Shown here one piece after another: positions 20,180 to 27,689 of a DNA stretch of 27,857 nt. The notes beneath the pieces are model-generated. The model did not search any database. It was not told where the DNA came from and saw nothing but the letters and a program-made list of their open reading frames with translations. Made by a program: the position numbers and the translations under genes. How positions within the stretch are numbered: the stretch's first letter is position 1; every line of letters begins with the position of its first letter. The stretch is from Gammaproteobacteria bacterium (GTDB lineage Bacteria > Pseudomonadota > Gammaproteobacteria > Pseudomonadales > Azotimanducaceae): contig JAUILW010000005.1 in assembly GCA_030432795.1 (NCBI GenBank), positions 1 to 27,857 on the forward strand. Direction: 5' to 3'.

Positions 20180-21145
20180 ATGAGAGCTGAATCCTGTTTG
20201 CGGCAACCGGGCGACGCAGCCCGGCGAGAGAGTGACGGTGCGGTGGCGGTGCGCCGCCTCGACGTTACGGCAGAGGGTGACGCCCTCAGTGGTTCGTGTG
20301 TGTTCATGCAGCCCAAGCGTCAGCCCGACTATTACACGCACGTTAATTCGATATCCGGCGACGACTGGCAACCGCTGGTCACCGCCGAGCGGGTGGAGGA
20401 ACTGGAGCGGGAGGTGGTGCGGCTGAAGGCGGAAGTGCAGCACTGGCAGGCCAACCACGACCATCAAGTGGGCGTGAAAAAGCGGCTGACGAAACAGATC
20501 GCCACCTTCACCGCCGAACTCGAAAAGGCACTCAAGAACGGACAGACGCTAAGCCGGTACGGACTGCCACCTAGCGATGTGAGCGGCAAAGAAGCCTGGA
20601 CGAGTGCGGCTGGCGAAATCTGGGTCGCCGCAAGAAAGCTTCCCACCACCGCCCCGCCCCCACCCGCCGAGCCCACGCCGGAAGAGGCGGGGGAGGAGAA
20701 GTTCCCGAATCCGCTGCAAGTCACTCTCGGAACCGGGGAAGTGCTGATCAGTGTATTCACGGACAAGGATGGCGCCGGCCTGATATTCGCTACCGGACAA
20801 GGCAAGCACGCTGTCGGCGAGTATGACGACGGTGAGACTGTCACGGACTACCAGCCGCAGCCCGGTGAAGTCTACATCGCGTGCCACAACCGCGAGTCGG
20901 CGGAAGTGCTGCTAGAGCGGGTGCAGACGATGTTGAAGGAATTTCCCGAGCCCACCCCCACGCCCGCCCCGGCAAAGCCTGAGTGGCAAGAGAAGGTCTT
21001 GCGAAAACTCGACCTACTTGCCGGAATTCTTGGATCGGCAGCCAGCAGCATCGCGGACGCCAAACAGCACTTGGAGTCTACGAGGGCGGCGATCCCCCAC
21101 CCAAACAACGACCCCGAACTAGCCGCATCCCTAAAACAAGAGTGA
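20180..21145 (+). CDS. Protein with central coiled coil, 321 aa, unknown function
   Basis: ATG at 20180 behind AGAGGA. The N-terminal ~50 residues are basic and low in structure. A coiled coil follows (about 68-110: ERVEELEREVVRLKAEV then KKRLTKQIATFTAELEK), then a Pro-rich linker (PPPPAEPTPEEAGEE) and a compact, beta-rich domain (about 175-250). Then comes another Pro-rich stretch and a helical tail. I recognise no family. The mix of coiled coil and beta domain would fit a scaffold or adaptor. Confidence 0.55.
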   Translation: MRAESCLRQPGDAARRESDGAVAVRRLDVTAEGDALSGSCVFMQPKRQPDYYTHVNSISGDDWQPLVTAERVEELEREVVRLKAEVQHWQANHDHQVGVKKRLTKQIATFTAELEKALKNGQTLSRYGLPPSDVSGKEAWTSAAGEIWVAARKLPTTAPPPPAEPTPEEAGEEKFPNPLQVTLGTGEVLISVFTDKDGAGLIFATGQGKHAVGEYDDGETVTDYQPQPGEVYIACHNRESAEVLLERVQTMLKEFPEPTPTPAPAKPEWQEKVLRKLDLLAGILGSAASSIADAKQHLESTRAAIPHPNNDPELAASLKQE

Positions 21146-21149
21146 CGCG

Positions 21150-21338
21150 ATGCTGAAGCGTATTGAAAAGATGATCTTGCGGCTGTTCCGTGGTCCAGAA
21201 TGGCAGGTCCGATTTTGCTATTGGCCCTACCCGGAGGGCTACGCTGTGTTTAACGAGTGGCGCCACTTCGCGCTCGACACCGGCCTTAGTAAAGAGCACG
21301 CGCAGTCGATTTGCGACCGCATGAACAAGGGAGAGTGA
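21150..21338 (+). CDS. Small protein, 62 aa, unknown function
   Basis: The ATG at 21150 follows AAGAG in a 4-base intergenic gap. Begins with an amphipathic basic helix (MLKRIEKMILRLFRG), has an aromatic middle (FCYWPYPEGYAVFNEW) and a helix ending ICDRMNKGE. The next gene starts five bases behind. No family recognised. Confidence 0.45.
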   Translation: MLKRIEKMILRLFRGPEWQVRFCYWPYPEGYAVFNEWRHFALDTGLSKEHAQSICDRMNKGE

Positions 21339-21342
21339 CGCG

Positions 21343-21723
21343 ATGGAATGGAAATGCCCGAATGACACAGACGGCGACGGCGATTGCCACAAGTGCTTTA
21401 GGAGGGGTGGGTGCGCAGCCTATCAGTCTGCCGAGAACGCCGAACTCCTCGCCCGCATCGCCCAACTCGAAAAGCAACTCTCCGACGAGCAGCAGTGGCG
21501 TGTGGACGCCCAGCTACTAGGGGACAAGTTGCAGGCGGAGGTGGGGGAGTTGAAGGGGCTGTGTAGTCGTGTGGTTGGCTGCGAAGAGATGCTGCGACTC
21601 GTCCGGCGGCAACTGCACCAGTGGGCAGACGAGAGCTGCACGGGCGGCTGGTCCACGCATCAGGTGCAGACGCAGCGCAACCTGGCTGCTGCTATCCAGC
21701 AGTTCCTCGATAATCAGGACTAA
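21343..21723 (+). CDS. Small Cys-rich/coiled-coil protein, 126 aa
   Basis: The ATG at 21343 follows GGGAGAG. The first 25 residues hold five Cys (C5, C15, C18, C24 and nearby), which could bind a metal. A coiled coil follows (about 30-75: NAELLARIAQLEKQLSDEQ) and a helical tail ends QFLDNQD. No family recognised. It is read in the same small-gene cluster as its neighbours. Confidence 0.45.
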   Translation: MEWKCPNDTDGDGDCHKCFRRGGCAAYQSAENAELLARIAQLEKQLSDEQQWRVDAQLLGDKLQAEVGELKGLCSRVVGCEEMLRLVRRQLHQWADESCTGGWSTHQVQTQRNLAAAIQQFLDNQD

Positions 21724-21753
21724 CCCCCGCACGCACGCGATGAAGGAGGCACG

Positions 21754-21969
21754 ATGCCCCGATACCGAGAGGTCGTGATCAAGATCCCCGCGGCGGTGCA
21801 GGTGGACGTGCCGTTTGCGACGGTCGAGGCTTCGCACAGCGGCGTGCGGATTGTGACGATGGACGACGAGTGGCTGAGCCAGGACCAGCTGCTGGAGATC
21901 GCCCAACGCCGGCGAAAACAGCTAGCGTTGAGCCGCCGGCGCCGTCGTCTTGACATCGAGAACAGCTAA
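21754..21969 (+). CDS. Small basic protein, 71 aa
   Basis: The ATG at 21754 stands six bases behind a full GAAGGAGG ribosome-binding site. The sequence has a beta-rich N-terminal part (REVVIKIPAAVQVDVP) and a strongly basic C-terminal helix (RRRKQLALSRRRRRLDIEN), which suggests nucleic-acid binding. It is the last gene of the early cluster; the terminator hairpin starts 45 bases after its stop. Confidence 0.5.
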   Translation: MPRYREVVIKIPAAVQVDVPFATVEASHSGVRIVTMDDEWLSQDQLLEIAQRRRKQLALSRRRRRLDIENS

Positions 21970-22014
21970 GCGCTAGGATACCCGGCACAACCTGGTGTCG
22001 ACCCGCCGACAGAA

Positions 22015-22064
22015 AACCCGCGGTCCCCGGCCTGCTTCACCGCTCGCCGAGGGCCGCGGGTTTT
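22015..22064 (+). terminator. Intrinsic terminator after the early gene cluster
   Basis: AACCCGCGG-t-CCC (22015-22027) pairs with GGG-CCGCGGGTT (22051-22062) with one bulged base, and the stem is followed by further T's (TTTTTCGTT from 22061). The 23-base loop is long, but the GC-rich stem of 12 pairs is strong. It separates the early cluster from the tRNA and the following module. Confidence 0.75.
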
Positions 22065-22111
22065 TCGTTGCGCCATCACCGAACCCCGAAAGGCAGGTGA
22101 TCTGAATCTAG

Positions 22112-22186
22112 AGCCGGGTGGAGGAGTCTGGTACCTCGCAAGCCTCATAAGCTTGAGTTTCGCCGGTTCGAATCCGGCCCCGGCCA
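22112..22186 (+). tRNA. tRNA with anticodon CAU (Met-type or Ile2-type)
   Basis: A full cloverleaf can be drawn. The acceptor has six perfect pairs (GCCGGG/CCCGGC) plus A1-C72 unpaired, then U8; the D stem is GAGG/CCTC with loop AGTCTGGTA. The anticodon stem is CAAGC/GCTTG with loop CTCATAA (anticodon CAT at 22146-22148), a six-base variable loop, and T stem GCCGG/CCGGC with loop TTCGAAT. The 3' CCA is not encoded. CAU is read as Met (initiator or elongator) or, if C34 becomes lysidine, as Ile. The A1-C72 mismatch is unusual; bacterial initiators have C1-A72, which is the reverse. Phages often carry a CAU tRNA. Confidence 0.85.
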
Positions 22187-22211
22187 ATTTCGAGGTGGAA
22201 GCCTTTCGCAG

Positions 22212-22253
22212 GGCCTGGCGTCGTCGCACCGCGGCGGCGTCAGGCCAAGTTTT
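22212..22253 (+). terminator. GC-rich hairpin behind the tRNA
   Basis: GGCCTGGCGTCG (22212-22223) pairs with CGGCGTCAGGCC (22235-22246), 12 pairs with two G-U, loop of 11 bases; then AAG and four T's (22250-22253). It could end the tRNA transcript or serve as a processing signal. The T-run is short. Confidence 0.5.
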
Positions 22254-22264
22254 CAGAGCTAGCC

Positions 22265-23059
22265 ATGCCACGCCAGCCCCTCAGCGCCGACACGATGGCC
22301 GGCCGCGTCGTCAGGACCTCGGGACCCGAGGTCGCGCGGATGGTGTGGATTCTGTTCCACGGCTTCACCCAGCAGGCGGGCTACCACCCGTTCCGCTACA
22401 CCGACTTCCCGCGGCACACCCGGCTGCTCGACGAGCCGGCCGTCAAAGACTGGCGGCTGTACTTCGCCGATGGCGGCGACAAGGCGTGGAACGGCGGCGC
22501 GGACCGCCAGTACGTCCGCCGCCTGGTGCGCGAGGTGCTCGACAAGCACCCGGACTCGCTGGTCGTGCTGTCCGGCTTCTCGATGGGCGGACTGCCGGTG
22601 GGCTGGGCGATGCAGGACTTCCCGGACGACATCCACCGCGCGCTGAACCACTCGGCGCTGTGGTCGACCGTGCCGAGCGGGAACATCCCGATCATGGGGG
22701 TGATCAACAAGAGCGAGCACGTGCCGCACCTGCCGTTTGTGCGGTTCGACGGGGCGTGCCCGGCCAGCCCGTTGCTGGGCGTGCTGCCCAAGCGGGACCC
22801 GCTGGAAGACCTGGTCAAGCTCGTGCCCAACACCTCCGACGCATACGACGAGGTCCACGACGCGTTGGCCTACTCGCGCGGGCTGGGCGACGGCAAGGGC
22901 TTCGGCGGCATGCAGAGCATGTTCGACCGCGCGATGGCCACGCTGCCGAACTTCGTCCCGTCCAACAAAACCCCGCCGCACCGCGAGAACGTGTCCGGCC
23001 ACCGCTGGGACTACGAACGCAACTCGTTTTTCGCCAATTGGCTTTCCATAGGAGCTTGA
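22265..23059 (+). CDS. Alpha/beta hydrolase (esterase/lipase-type)
   Basis: 264 aa. Early HG motif (FHGFTQ, 31-36), a nucleophile elbow GFSMG with Ser106, then GGLPVGWAMQDFP. His246 in SGHRWDYERN near the C-terminus is the likely catalytic His. This is the alpha/beta-hydrolase fold; substrate unknown. No signal peptide. Phage-encoded alpha/beta hydrolases include LysB-type envelope esterases. The position before small membrane proteins and a protease suggests a lysis or envelope-acting enzyme, but this is inference. The start at 22265 lacks a strong ribosome-binding site, and residues 1-25 look poorly structured, so the ATG encoding Met26 cannot be excluded. The next gene begins three bases after the stop. 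Confidence 0.75.
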   Translation: MPRQPLSADTMAGRVVRTSGPEVARMVWILFHGFTQQAGYHPFRYTDFPRHTRLLDEPAVKDWRLYFADGGDKAWNGGADRQYVRRLVREVLDKHPDSLVVLSGFSMGGLPVGWAMQDFPDDIHRALNHSALWSTVPSGNIPIMGVINKSEHVPHLPFVRFDGACPASPLLGVLPKRDPLEDLVKLVPNTSDAYDEVHDALAYSRGLGDGKGFGGMQSMFDRAMATLPNFVPSNKTPPHRENVSGHRWDYERNSFFANWLSIGA

Positions 23060-23062
23060 TCG

Positions 23063-23305
23063 ATGGACTTCGCTCAGTTGTTTGTGTTGCTGCAGACCGC
23101 GATGAAGGTGCTCAGCAGCGAGCAGTTCCAGGTGTTCTTGAAGTGGCTGCTGTCGCTCAACAAGGACCAGGCGGAGGTGTACCTCAGCAAGTACAACCCC
23201 GAGCACGGCGGCTTCGGCTGCTCGTGCGACGAGGAGAACTGCCCGCACCCGCCCGCCGAGGTCAAGCAGTGCGAGGACGCGATCCTGGCCACGCTGGCCG
23301 CTTAG
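23063..23305 (+). CDS. Small protein, 80 aa, Cys-rich C-terminus
   Basis: The ATG at 23063 follows TAGGAG. An amphipathic helical N-terminal part (FAQLFVLLQTAMKVL) is followed by SEQFQVFLKWLLSLNKDQ, then a Cys-rich end (GCSCDEENCPHPP, ...KQCEDA). The N-terminal helix may lie at a membrane surface. No family recognised. It is followed by a 42-base gap. Confidence 0.5.
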   Translation: MDFAQLFVLLQTAMKVLSSEQFQVFLKWLLSLNKDQAEVYLSKYNPEHGGFGCSCDEENCPHPPAEVKQCEDAILATLAA

Positions 23306-23347
23306 TTGATTCCCGCTCCCTGATCCCACTGCCGAGAGGGCCAAACC

Positions 23348-23611
23348 GTGGAAGTCTCCAACATCACCGCGATCGCGGGCGTCGTCCTGGGCGGGCTGCT
23401 GATCGCGGCGCCGAGCTACAAGAGCCTGTACGCGGCCGGCAAGCGTTGGCTGACCAAGCGGGGCGAGCCCTCGTGGCAGGAGGACATGGCGCACTGCGCG
23501 GCGCTGCTCGAAAGCCTGGGTCCGCGTGAGGACCCCGCCGCCAAGGAGGCGGTGAAGGCGGTCAAGGAAGTGATCATCCCGGCGGTTGTGGGGGACATTG
23601 GCCATGGGTAG
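23348..23611 (+). CDS. Small protein with N-terminal membrane segment, 87 aa
   Basis: GTG start at 23348, with GAGAGG about eight bases upstream. Residues 6-23 (ITAIAGVVLGGLLIAAP) form one membrane helix. A basic region (KSLYAAGKRWLTKRG) and an amphipathic helix follow, and the end is rich in Val/Ala (VKAVKEVIIPAVVGD). Holin- or spanin-type function is possible by location. Its 3' end overlaps the next gene by eight bases. Confidence 0.5.
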   Translation: MEVSNITAIAGVVLGGLLIAAPSYKSLYAAGKRWLTKRGEPSWQEDMAHCAALLESLGPREDPAAKEAVKAVKEVIIPAVVGDIGHG

Positions 23612-24065
23612 CATGCTCCGCTCGTTCGGCGTGGCGCTGGTGCTGGTCAGCCTGGCGGCGCTGCTGGGCGTCATCAACATCGGGCCAGGCCCCGGCCCTG
23701 ATCCGCGCCCCGACCCGGACCCCGACCCCGGACCGACGCCGGTGGTCGATTCGCCGTTTCCCAACGACGGCGCGCTGTGGATGATCGCCGCGCACGAGAG
23801 CGAGGAGCAATCCCCCGCGCCGGTGGTGGCCAACAGCAAGGCGATCCGCGACCGGTTCGAGGAGAACCACCGCGCGGTGCTGGACTACGACCAGCGGGAC
23901 AAGCCGTCCCCCTGGCGGGAGGCGCTGGCGTGGTGCGAGGCCAAGAGCGGCCGCAAATCGTACTTCCACATCCGCAAGGGCGCGAAGGCGACCGGCGGGC
24001 TGCTGTCGGGCGACCTGGACGCGATGACCGCGCAGATCCTCACCGCGATCGAGGAGGTGCAGTGA
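23604..24065 (+). CDS. Membrane-anchored or exported protein with Pro-rich linker, 153 aa
   Basis: ATG at 23604. A hydrophobic helix (about 8-26, VALVLVSLAALLGV) is followed by a repetitive linker of Gly-Pro and Asp-Pro (residues 27-47) and a globular C-terminal domain (about 50-153). The linker could span the periplasm or cell wall. A longer frame (23586) has no better support. No family recognised. Its stop overlaps the next start (TGATG), so it is co-translated with the cysteine peptidase. Confidence 0.55.
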   Translation: MGSMLRSFGVALVLVSLAALLGVINIGPGPGPDPRPDPDPDPGPTPVVDSPFPNDGALWMIAAHESEEQSPAPVVANSKAIRDRFEENHRAVLDYDQRDKPSPWREALAWCEAKSGRKSYFHIRKGAKATGGLLSGDLDAMTAQILTAIEEVQ

Positions 24066-25942
24066 TGGAGTACGTGGACTACGACGGCCACCGCATCCCG
24101 ATCTGCACCGGCAAGAGCGCCAGGGCGTTCTACAACATGCCGCAGGACGAGATCGACCGGCTGAAGTGCGGCACGGAGTTCGACGAGGACGGCGACTGCA
24201 CGCAGGGCTTCGGCACGCCGTTCGAAGAGGCGTTCGGCTACGTCGACGAGCAGGAGTGCAAGGAGCGGGCCGAGTACCTGATGCGCAATCAGGCGTCGAT
24301 CCTGCACCTGTTCGAAGAGCACAACGTGCCGTGCAAGTACCAGAACGGCCTGCCGTATTGCCTGCTCGCGGATGCGATGGTGAGGATGGCGGACGGCACG
24401 GTGAAGCCGATCAAAGATGTCCGCACGTTTGACGTGGTGTGGACCGCCGAGGGTAACGCCAGCACGGTCAAGCAACTCCACGGGCGTGAGTACGAAGGTG
24501 ACCTGGTTACCGTCAAGCTGTGGGGTCACAGTCACCTGAGGCTGACGCCAAATCACGAAGTGCTGACCAAGCGGGGTTATGTGCCGTCCGGTGAGTTGCG
24601 CGGCGACGATTACGTGCGCCTGCCGCGGGTGAGTTCCGCCGTCCGCGTGCGCGTGCTGCAAACGGCGCAGCTTGTCGCACCGGTGAAGCAGTACAGTGGC
24701 GCAGGCCGCGGGTGCGACACGTGGAACAATCACGCAGTCAAGGAACTGCCCGACTTCATAGAGTTGGACCGCGACTTTGGGTATCTGATTGGTCTCTACG
24801 CGGCTGAAGGTTTCCGTCACAAGAACGTGGCGACCTGGGCGTTCGACATCAAGGAGCGTGAAACGATCGCTGCCGAAGCAAGCCGCATCATCCGCGAAAA
24901 GTTCTCGGAGACCACAGGCAAGCAGGCTAACGGAAGCAATGGCATCCTGGTCGAACTGTACGGGAAACAGTGGGCGTCGCTGTTTGAGGCCCTCTGCGGC
25001 AAACTAGCGCACGGCAAGAAGCTACACCCGGATGTCATGTCGGGTCCCGACGAATTCCTGCACGGCGTGTGGGACGGGTGGATTGCCGGCGATGGCCACC
25101 ACCGCGTTCGGGATACGACCGTGTGCGATGTCGGGGCGACGGTCTCAAAGCAGCTCGCCCACAACATGTTCGACATCGCCAACTACCTTGGCTTGCGGCC
25201 GTCCATCCTTAAAGAGAAGCCGCAAAAGAACGAGTACGCCAAGACGCGCAAGCCGGTCTGGAAGGTCTCCGCGGCGTCGAAGAGCGACAACTGGCGTGTT
25301 CATCAAGACGCAGGGGCGACTTGGCGGAAGGTCAGGTCCATCGAGACGGAGCACTACCGCGGTCGCGTTTACAACATCGGGGTAGAGGGCGACAACAGCT
25401 ACATTGCCGATGGGCTGGGCGTTCACAATTGCTGGGGGTACGGGGCGTGCTCGGCGCTGGAGGCCGCGCTGCTGGTGGCCGGCAGGCCCTACGTGCAGTT
25501 GTCCCCCGAGAGCGTCTGCGCGCCGGTGACCGGCGGTCGCTCGCGTGGCGGCTGGGCCAAGGAGTGGCTGGAGTACGCGCTGAAGCACGGCGTGGCCAAG
25601 CAGAGCACCTGGAAGCCGCACGACCGCAACTACCGCAGCTACGACACCCCCGAGATCCGCGAGGAGCGGAAAGAGGCGATGCCGCTGGAGGTGGTGCACA
25701 TCCGGTCGGGCGACATGCACGCGCTGCTGAGCGCGTCGGTCACCAACCAGGCGTCGGGCATCGGCCTGATGTGGTGGGGGCACCTGATCATGTTCGGCCT
25801 GCCCTACTTCCACGACAAGTACGGCTGGCTGTACGGCGAGCGGAACAGCCACGGCAGCCGGTTCGGCTACAAGGGCTGGCTGTTCCACACCGAAGCGTCC
25901 GCGCGTCACGGCGGCGGCTCGATCGTGAGGGTGGCCGCATGA
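24065..25942 (+). CDS. Papain-like (C1-type) cysteine peptidase interrupted by an intein
   Basis: 625 aa, of which residues 99-455 are an intein; spliced extein 268 aa. After joining, the extein reads KYQNGLPY-CWGYGACSALEAAL. That matches papain Q19...C25-W: Gln93 lies exactly six residues before the catalytic Cys, as in papain, and SALE is typical of the following helix. The C-terminal part has LSPESVC (papain LSEQ), a GHL segment with His573 as the catalytic His, and RNSHGSRFGYKGW, equivalent to N-S-W-G...G-Y, with Asn594. There is no signal sequence or visible propeptide. Papain-like enzymes in phages are uncommon; a role in lysis, virion processing or host-protein cleavage is possible. 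The start overlaps the preceding stop. Confidence 0.88.
   Translation: MEYVDYDGHRIPICTGKSARAFYNMPQDEIDRLKCGTEFDEDGDCTQGFGTPFEEAFGYVDEQECKERAEYLMRNQASILHLFEEHNVPCKYQNGLPYCLLADAMVRMADGTVKPIKDVRTFDVVWTAEGNASTVKQLHGREYEGDLVTVKLWGHSHLRLTPNHEVLTKRGYVPSGELRGDDYVRLPRVSSAVRVRVLQTAQLVAPVKQYSGAGRGCDTWNNHAVKELPDFIELDRDFGYLIGLYAAEGFRHKNVATWAFDIKERETIAAEASRIIREKFSETTGKQANGSNGILVELYGKQWASLFEALCGKLAHGKKLHPDVMSGPDEFLHGVWDGWIAGDGHHRVRDTTVCDVGATVSKQLAHNMFDIANYLGLRPSILKEKPQKNEYAKTRKPVWKVSAASKSDNWRVHQDAGATWRKVRSIETEHYRGRVYNIGVEGDNSYIADGLGVHNCWGYGACSALEAALLVAGRPYVQLSPESVCAPVTGGRSRGGWAKEWLEYALKHGVAKQSTWKPHDRNYRSYDTPEIREERKEAMPLEVVHIRSGDMHALLSASVTNQASGIGLMWWGHLIMFGLPYFHDKYGWLYGERNSHGSRFGYKGWLFHTEASARHGGGSIVRVAA
24359..25429 (+). 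other. Intein with LAGLIDADG homing endonuclease, at the peptidase active site
   Basis: 357 residues. Block A begins at Cys99: CLLADAMVRMADGTVKPIKD. Block B holds LTPNHEVLT. LAGLIDADG motifs: GYLIGLYAAEGF (239-250) and GVWDGWIAGDGH (334-345). Block F: YRGRVYNIGVEGDNSYIADG. It ends GVHN and the +1 residue is Cys456, i.e. the extein's catalytic cysteine. All splicing residues (C1, T-x-x-H, H-N, C+1) are canonical, so it should splice. Compared with the helicase intein it has His-Asn instead of Gly-Asn at the end and little obvious sequence similarity, so the two look like independent acquisitions. Confidence 0.93.
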
Positions 25943-26487
25943 GGACGCTGCTGCAGGGAATCGGTATCGCGGTGATGCTGGCTAGCACGGTCGGCCTGTT
26001 CCGCGAGGACCAGGTGGCCGAGCCCACGCCGGCGCCCTTGCCGATCCGGGTAGCGGTGGAGGTCGACCCGGTCCTGGTGGCTGCGCAGCCACCTGAAAAG
26101 TCCGTGGTCCGCCGGTGGAGGCCCGCCATCGACCAGTTGGTGAAGGAGGCGGAAGTGCAGCCACAAACCTTTGCGGTCTATTCCGCGGGCCTCGACGCGA
26201 TCATCGAATCCGGCCAGGTCGGCCTGCTGCTGTTGTACGACCAGCAGAGCGCCGGCCGCATCAAGCAGGTGACCGACGCCATCGCCGGCCTGCCCGTGAT
26301 CGCCATCCTGGCGAACGTGGATGAGGAGATCGAGGGGGAAGACACCCGCCTGGACTGGACCGGCCAAGGGTTCAGCGTGCCCGGCGTTTACCGCTTCAAC
26401 CACACCCGGCAGGCGTGGTATCCCGAGAGCGACAAAGGGCTCCGGGCACGCATGCTCAAGCACCACAAGGAACCCGAAGATGAGTAG
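25939..26487 (+). CDS. Exported or membrane-anchored protein, 182 aa
   Basis: The ATG at 25939 overlaps the peptidase stop (ATGA). Residues 5-20 form a hydrophobic N-terminal segment (LQGIGIAVMLASTVGLF) resembling a signal peptide or anchor. A Pro-rich linker follows, and then a globular part with a GLLLLYDQQSAG strand/turn and AIAGLPVIAILANV, a possible Rossmann-like or thioredoxin-like core without Cys pair. No family recognised. It lies between two other exported proteins. Confidence 0.5.
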   Translation: MRTLLQGIGIAVMLASTVGLFREDQVAEPTPAPLPIRVAVEVDPVLVAAQPPEKSVVRRWRPAIDQLVKEAEVQPQTFAVYSAGLDAIIESGQVGLLLLYDQQSAGRIKQVTDAIAGLPVIAILANVDEEIEGEDTRLDWTGQGFSVPGVYRFNHTRQAWYPESDKGLRARMLKHHKEPEDE

Positions 26488-27085
26488 ATTCCTCGTCACC
26501 CTCGCCACGGTCATGATGCTGGTGGCGCCCTGCGTCGCGCAGAACTGCCGCACCATCAACGGCGTCACGGTTTGCGACATGCCCGCCAGCAACGGGACCG
26601 TCGCCCGCACGTACAGCCGGCCCACGTGGTTTGGCGGAACGCGCACAGTGACCGTCAACCGGCCGGCATCGACAACCCGCTACGCCATCGACCGGGACGA
26701 ATACTGTTCCTACAGCTCCTACGGCAGCCGCACGGCCTGCCCGGTTCATGGGGGCTATTCCTCACACGGCGGCTACGCCACGGGCACGCGCAGCGGCTAC
26801 AGCTCTCACGGTGGCTATGGCGGCGCTCGGTTCCTGCACTGGGGCCCGGCCACCGCCGCGGACTATGAACGCTTTGGCCAGGAAGTTCCCGCCGAGCTGC
26901 AGTCGGCGCCCGCCTCGCCGGCTGACGAAGAGGAAGACGCGGACGAACCGGCTGCCAAGCCCAAGCGGCTGCTGGGGCTCAAGGCGCCCGCGCGAGTCGT
27001 CGCCTACCGGCCGGGGCTCCGCGCACCGGACCGCGTGGCGCAGTACCGGCCGTCCGCGCCTGCGACCACGGTGGCCATGCGGTGA
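26480..27085 (+). CDS. Secreted protein with signal peptide and Gly/Tyr/Ser/His repeats, 201 aa
   Basis: The ATG at 26480 overlaps the previous gene by eight bases. A classic signal peptide: SRFLVTLATVMMLVAPCVAQ with cleavage probably after Ala20 (A-Q). The mature part has Cys pairs, then two copies of SSHGGY within a Gly/Ser/Tyr-rich stretch (about 93-116). An acidic segment (DEEEDADE) and a Lys/Pro-rich C-terminus with two R-P-G/S repeats follow. No enzyme motif is visible. A structural or matrix-binding exported protein is the best guess. Confidence 0.55.
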   Translation: MSRFLVTLATVMMLVAPCVAQNCRTINGVTVCDMPASNGTVARTYSRPTWFGGTRTVTVNRPASTTRYAIDRDEYCSYSSYGSRTACPVHGGYSSHGGYATGTRSGYSSHGGYGGARFLHWGPATAADYERFGQEVPAELQSAPASPADEEEDADEPAAKPKRLLGLKAPARVVAYRPGLRAPDRVAQYRPSAPATTVAMR

Positions 27086-27243
27086 TCGTCAAGCGAGACA
27101 TCGTGTACCCGTCGCAACTGCTGGACCTCGCCCACCAGGACGACGTGGTGCTGGTGCAGTTGGCCAAAGAGGACGACGGGACGCTGATCGCGGAAGTGAT
27201 TTACGACGACGGGCAATCCGAGGACTTGGAGATCGTGAGTTGA
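27082..27243 (+). CDS. Small acidic protein, 53 aa
   Basis: GTG start at 27082, overlapping the previous stop; stop TGA at 27241-27243. A short strand-helix-strand pattern (VIVKRDIVYPSQLLDLAHQD, then VVLVQLAKEDDG and LIAEVIYDDG). No family recognised. The overlap on both sides supports it as a gene. Confidence 0.45.
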   Translation: MIVKRDIVYPSQLLDLAHQDDVVLVQLAKEDDGTLIAEVIYDDGQSEDLEIVS

Positions 27244-27689
27244 ACACCTGCTGCGACATCGACGTGTTCTCGTGCGGGAAGGCGATGAACTTCCTGTGCT
27301 GCGCCGGCACGCCCCTGCTGGTCATGTGGATCACAGCGATGCGGGTGTGGACCGTCATGGAGTACGCGCACACGGCGCACATCTTCCACGCGGCGATGCG
27401 GAAGGCGGACAGCCAGGAAGACAACGAGTCGGCCCGCATCTTGAAGAAGCTGACGATGGTGTTCCTGACCTGCGCGTTATCGGGTTACGGCCTGCTGTCG
27501 TTCACGGTGTTAGGGCGGGAGGTGGCCACGGTTTGCTACTGGCTGCTAGGCGTGGCGCTGCTGACCGTGAACGTGTGGACGCACCTGCTGAATCGTCGGC
27601 TCAGGCTCGGCGTGGACCGGATCGCGCACCTGCTGACCGAGGGGCACGCGGCCATCGAGAAACTCAAGGCGATGAGCAAGGAAACCTAG
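27240..27689 (+). CDS. Membrane protein with about three transmembrane helices, 149 aa
   Basis: TTG start at 27240 with GGAG eight bases upstream; a later ATG at 27285 is possible. A cluster of Cys (C4, C5, C12, C20, C21) is followed by hydrophobic helices at about 15-35, 71-91 and 95-113, with a charged loop (about 53-70, KADSQEDNESARILKK) and a charged C-terminal helix. Holin or membrane-regulator functions are possible. No family recognised. Confidence 0.5.
   Translation: MNTCCDIDVFSCGKAMNFLCCAGTPLLVMWITAMRVWTVMEYAHTAHIFHAAMRKADSQEDNESARILKKLTMVFLTCALSGYGLLSFTVLGREVATVCYWLLGVALLTVNVWTHLLNRRLRLGVDRIAHLLTEGHAAIEKLKAMSKET

Noticed and set aside
22112..22186. Bacterial initiator tRNA
   Set aside because: The unpaired position is A1-C72, not C1-A72, and the three G-C pairs of the initiator anticodon stem are missing (stem CAAGC/GCTTG).
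22259..23839. 526-aa minus-strand reading frame
   Set aside because: Antisense of the alpha/beta hydrolase and following genes; GC-rich DNA leaves antisense frames open and the composition is Arg/His/Val-rich without motifs.
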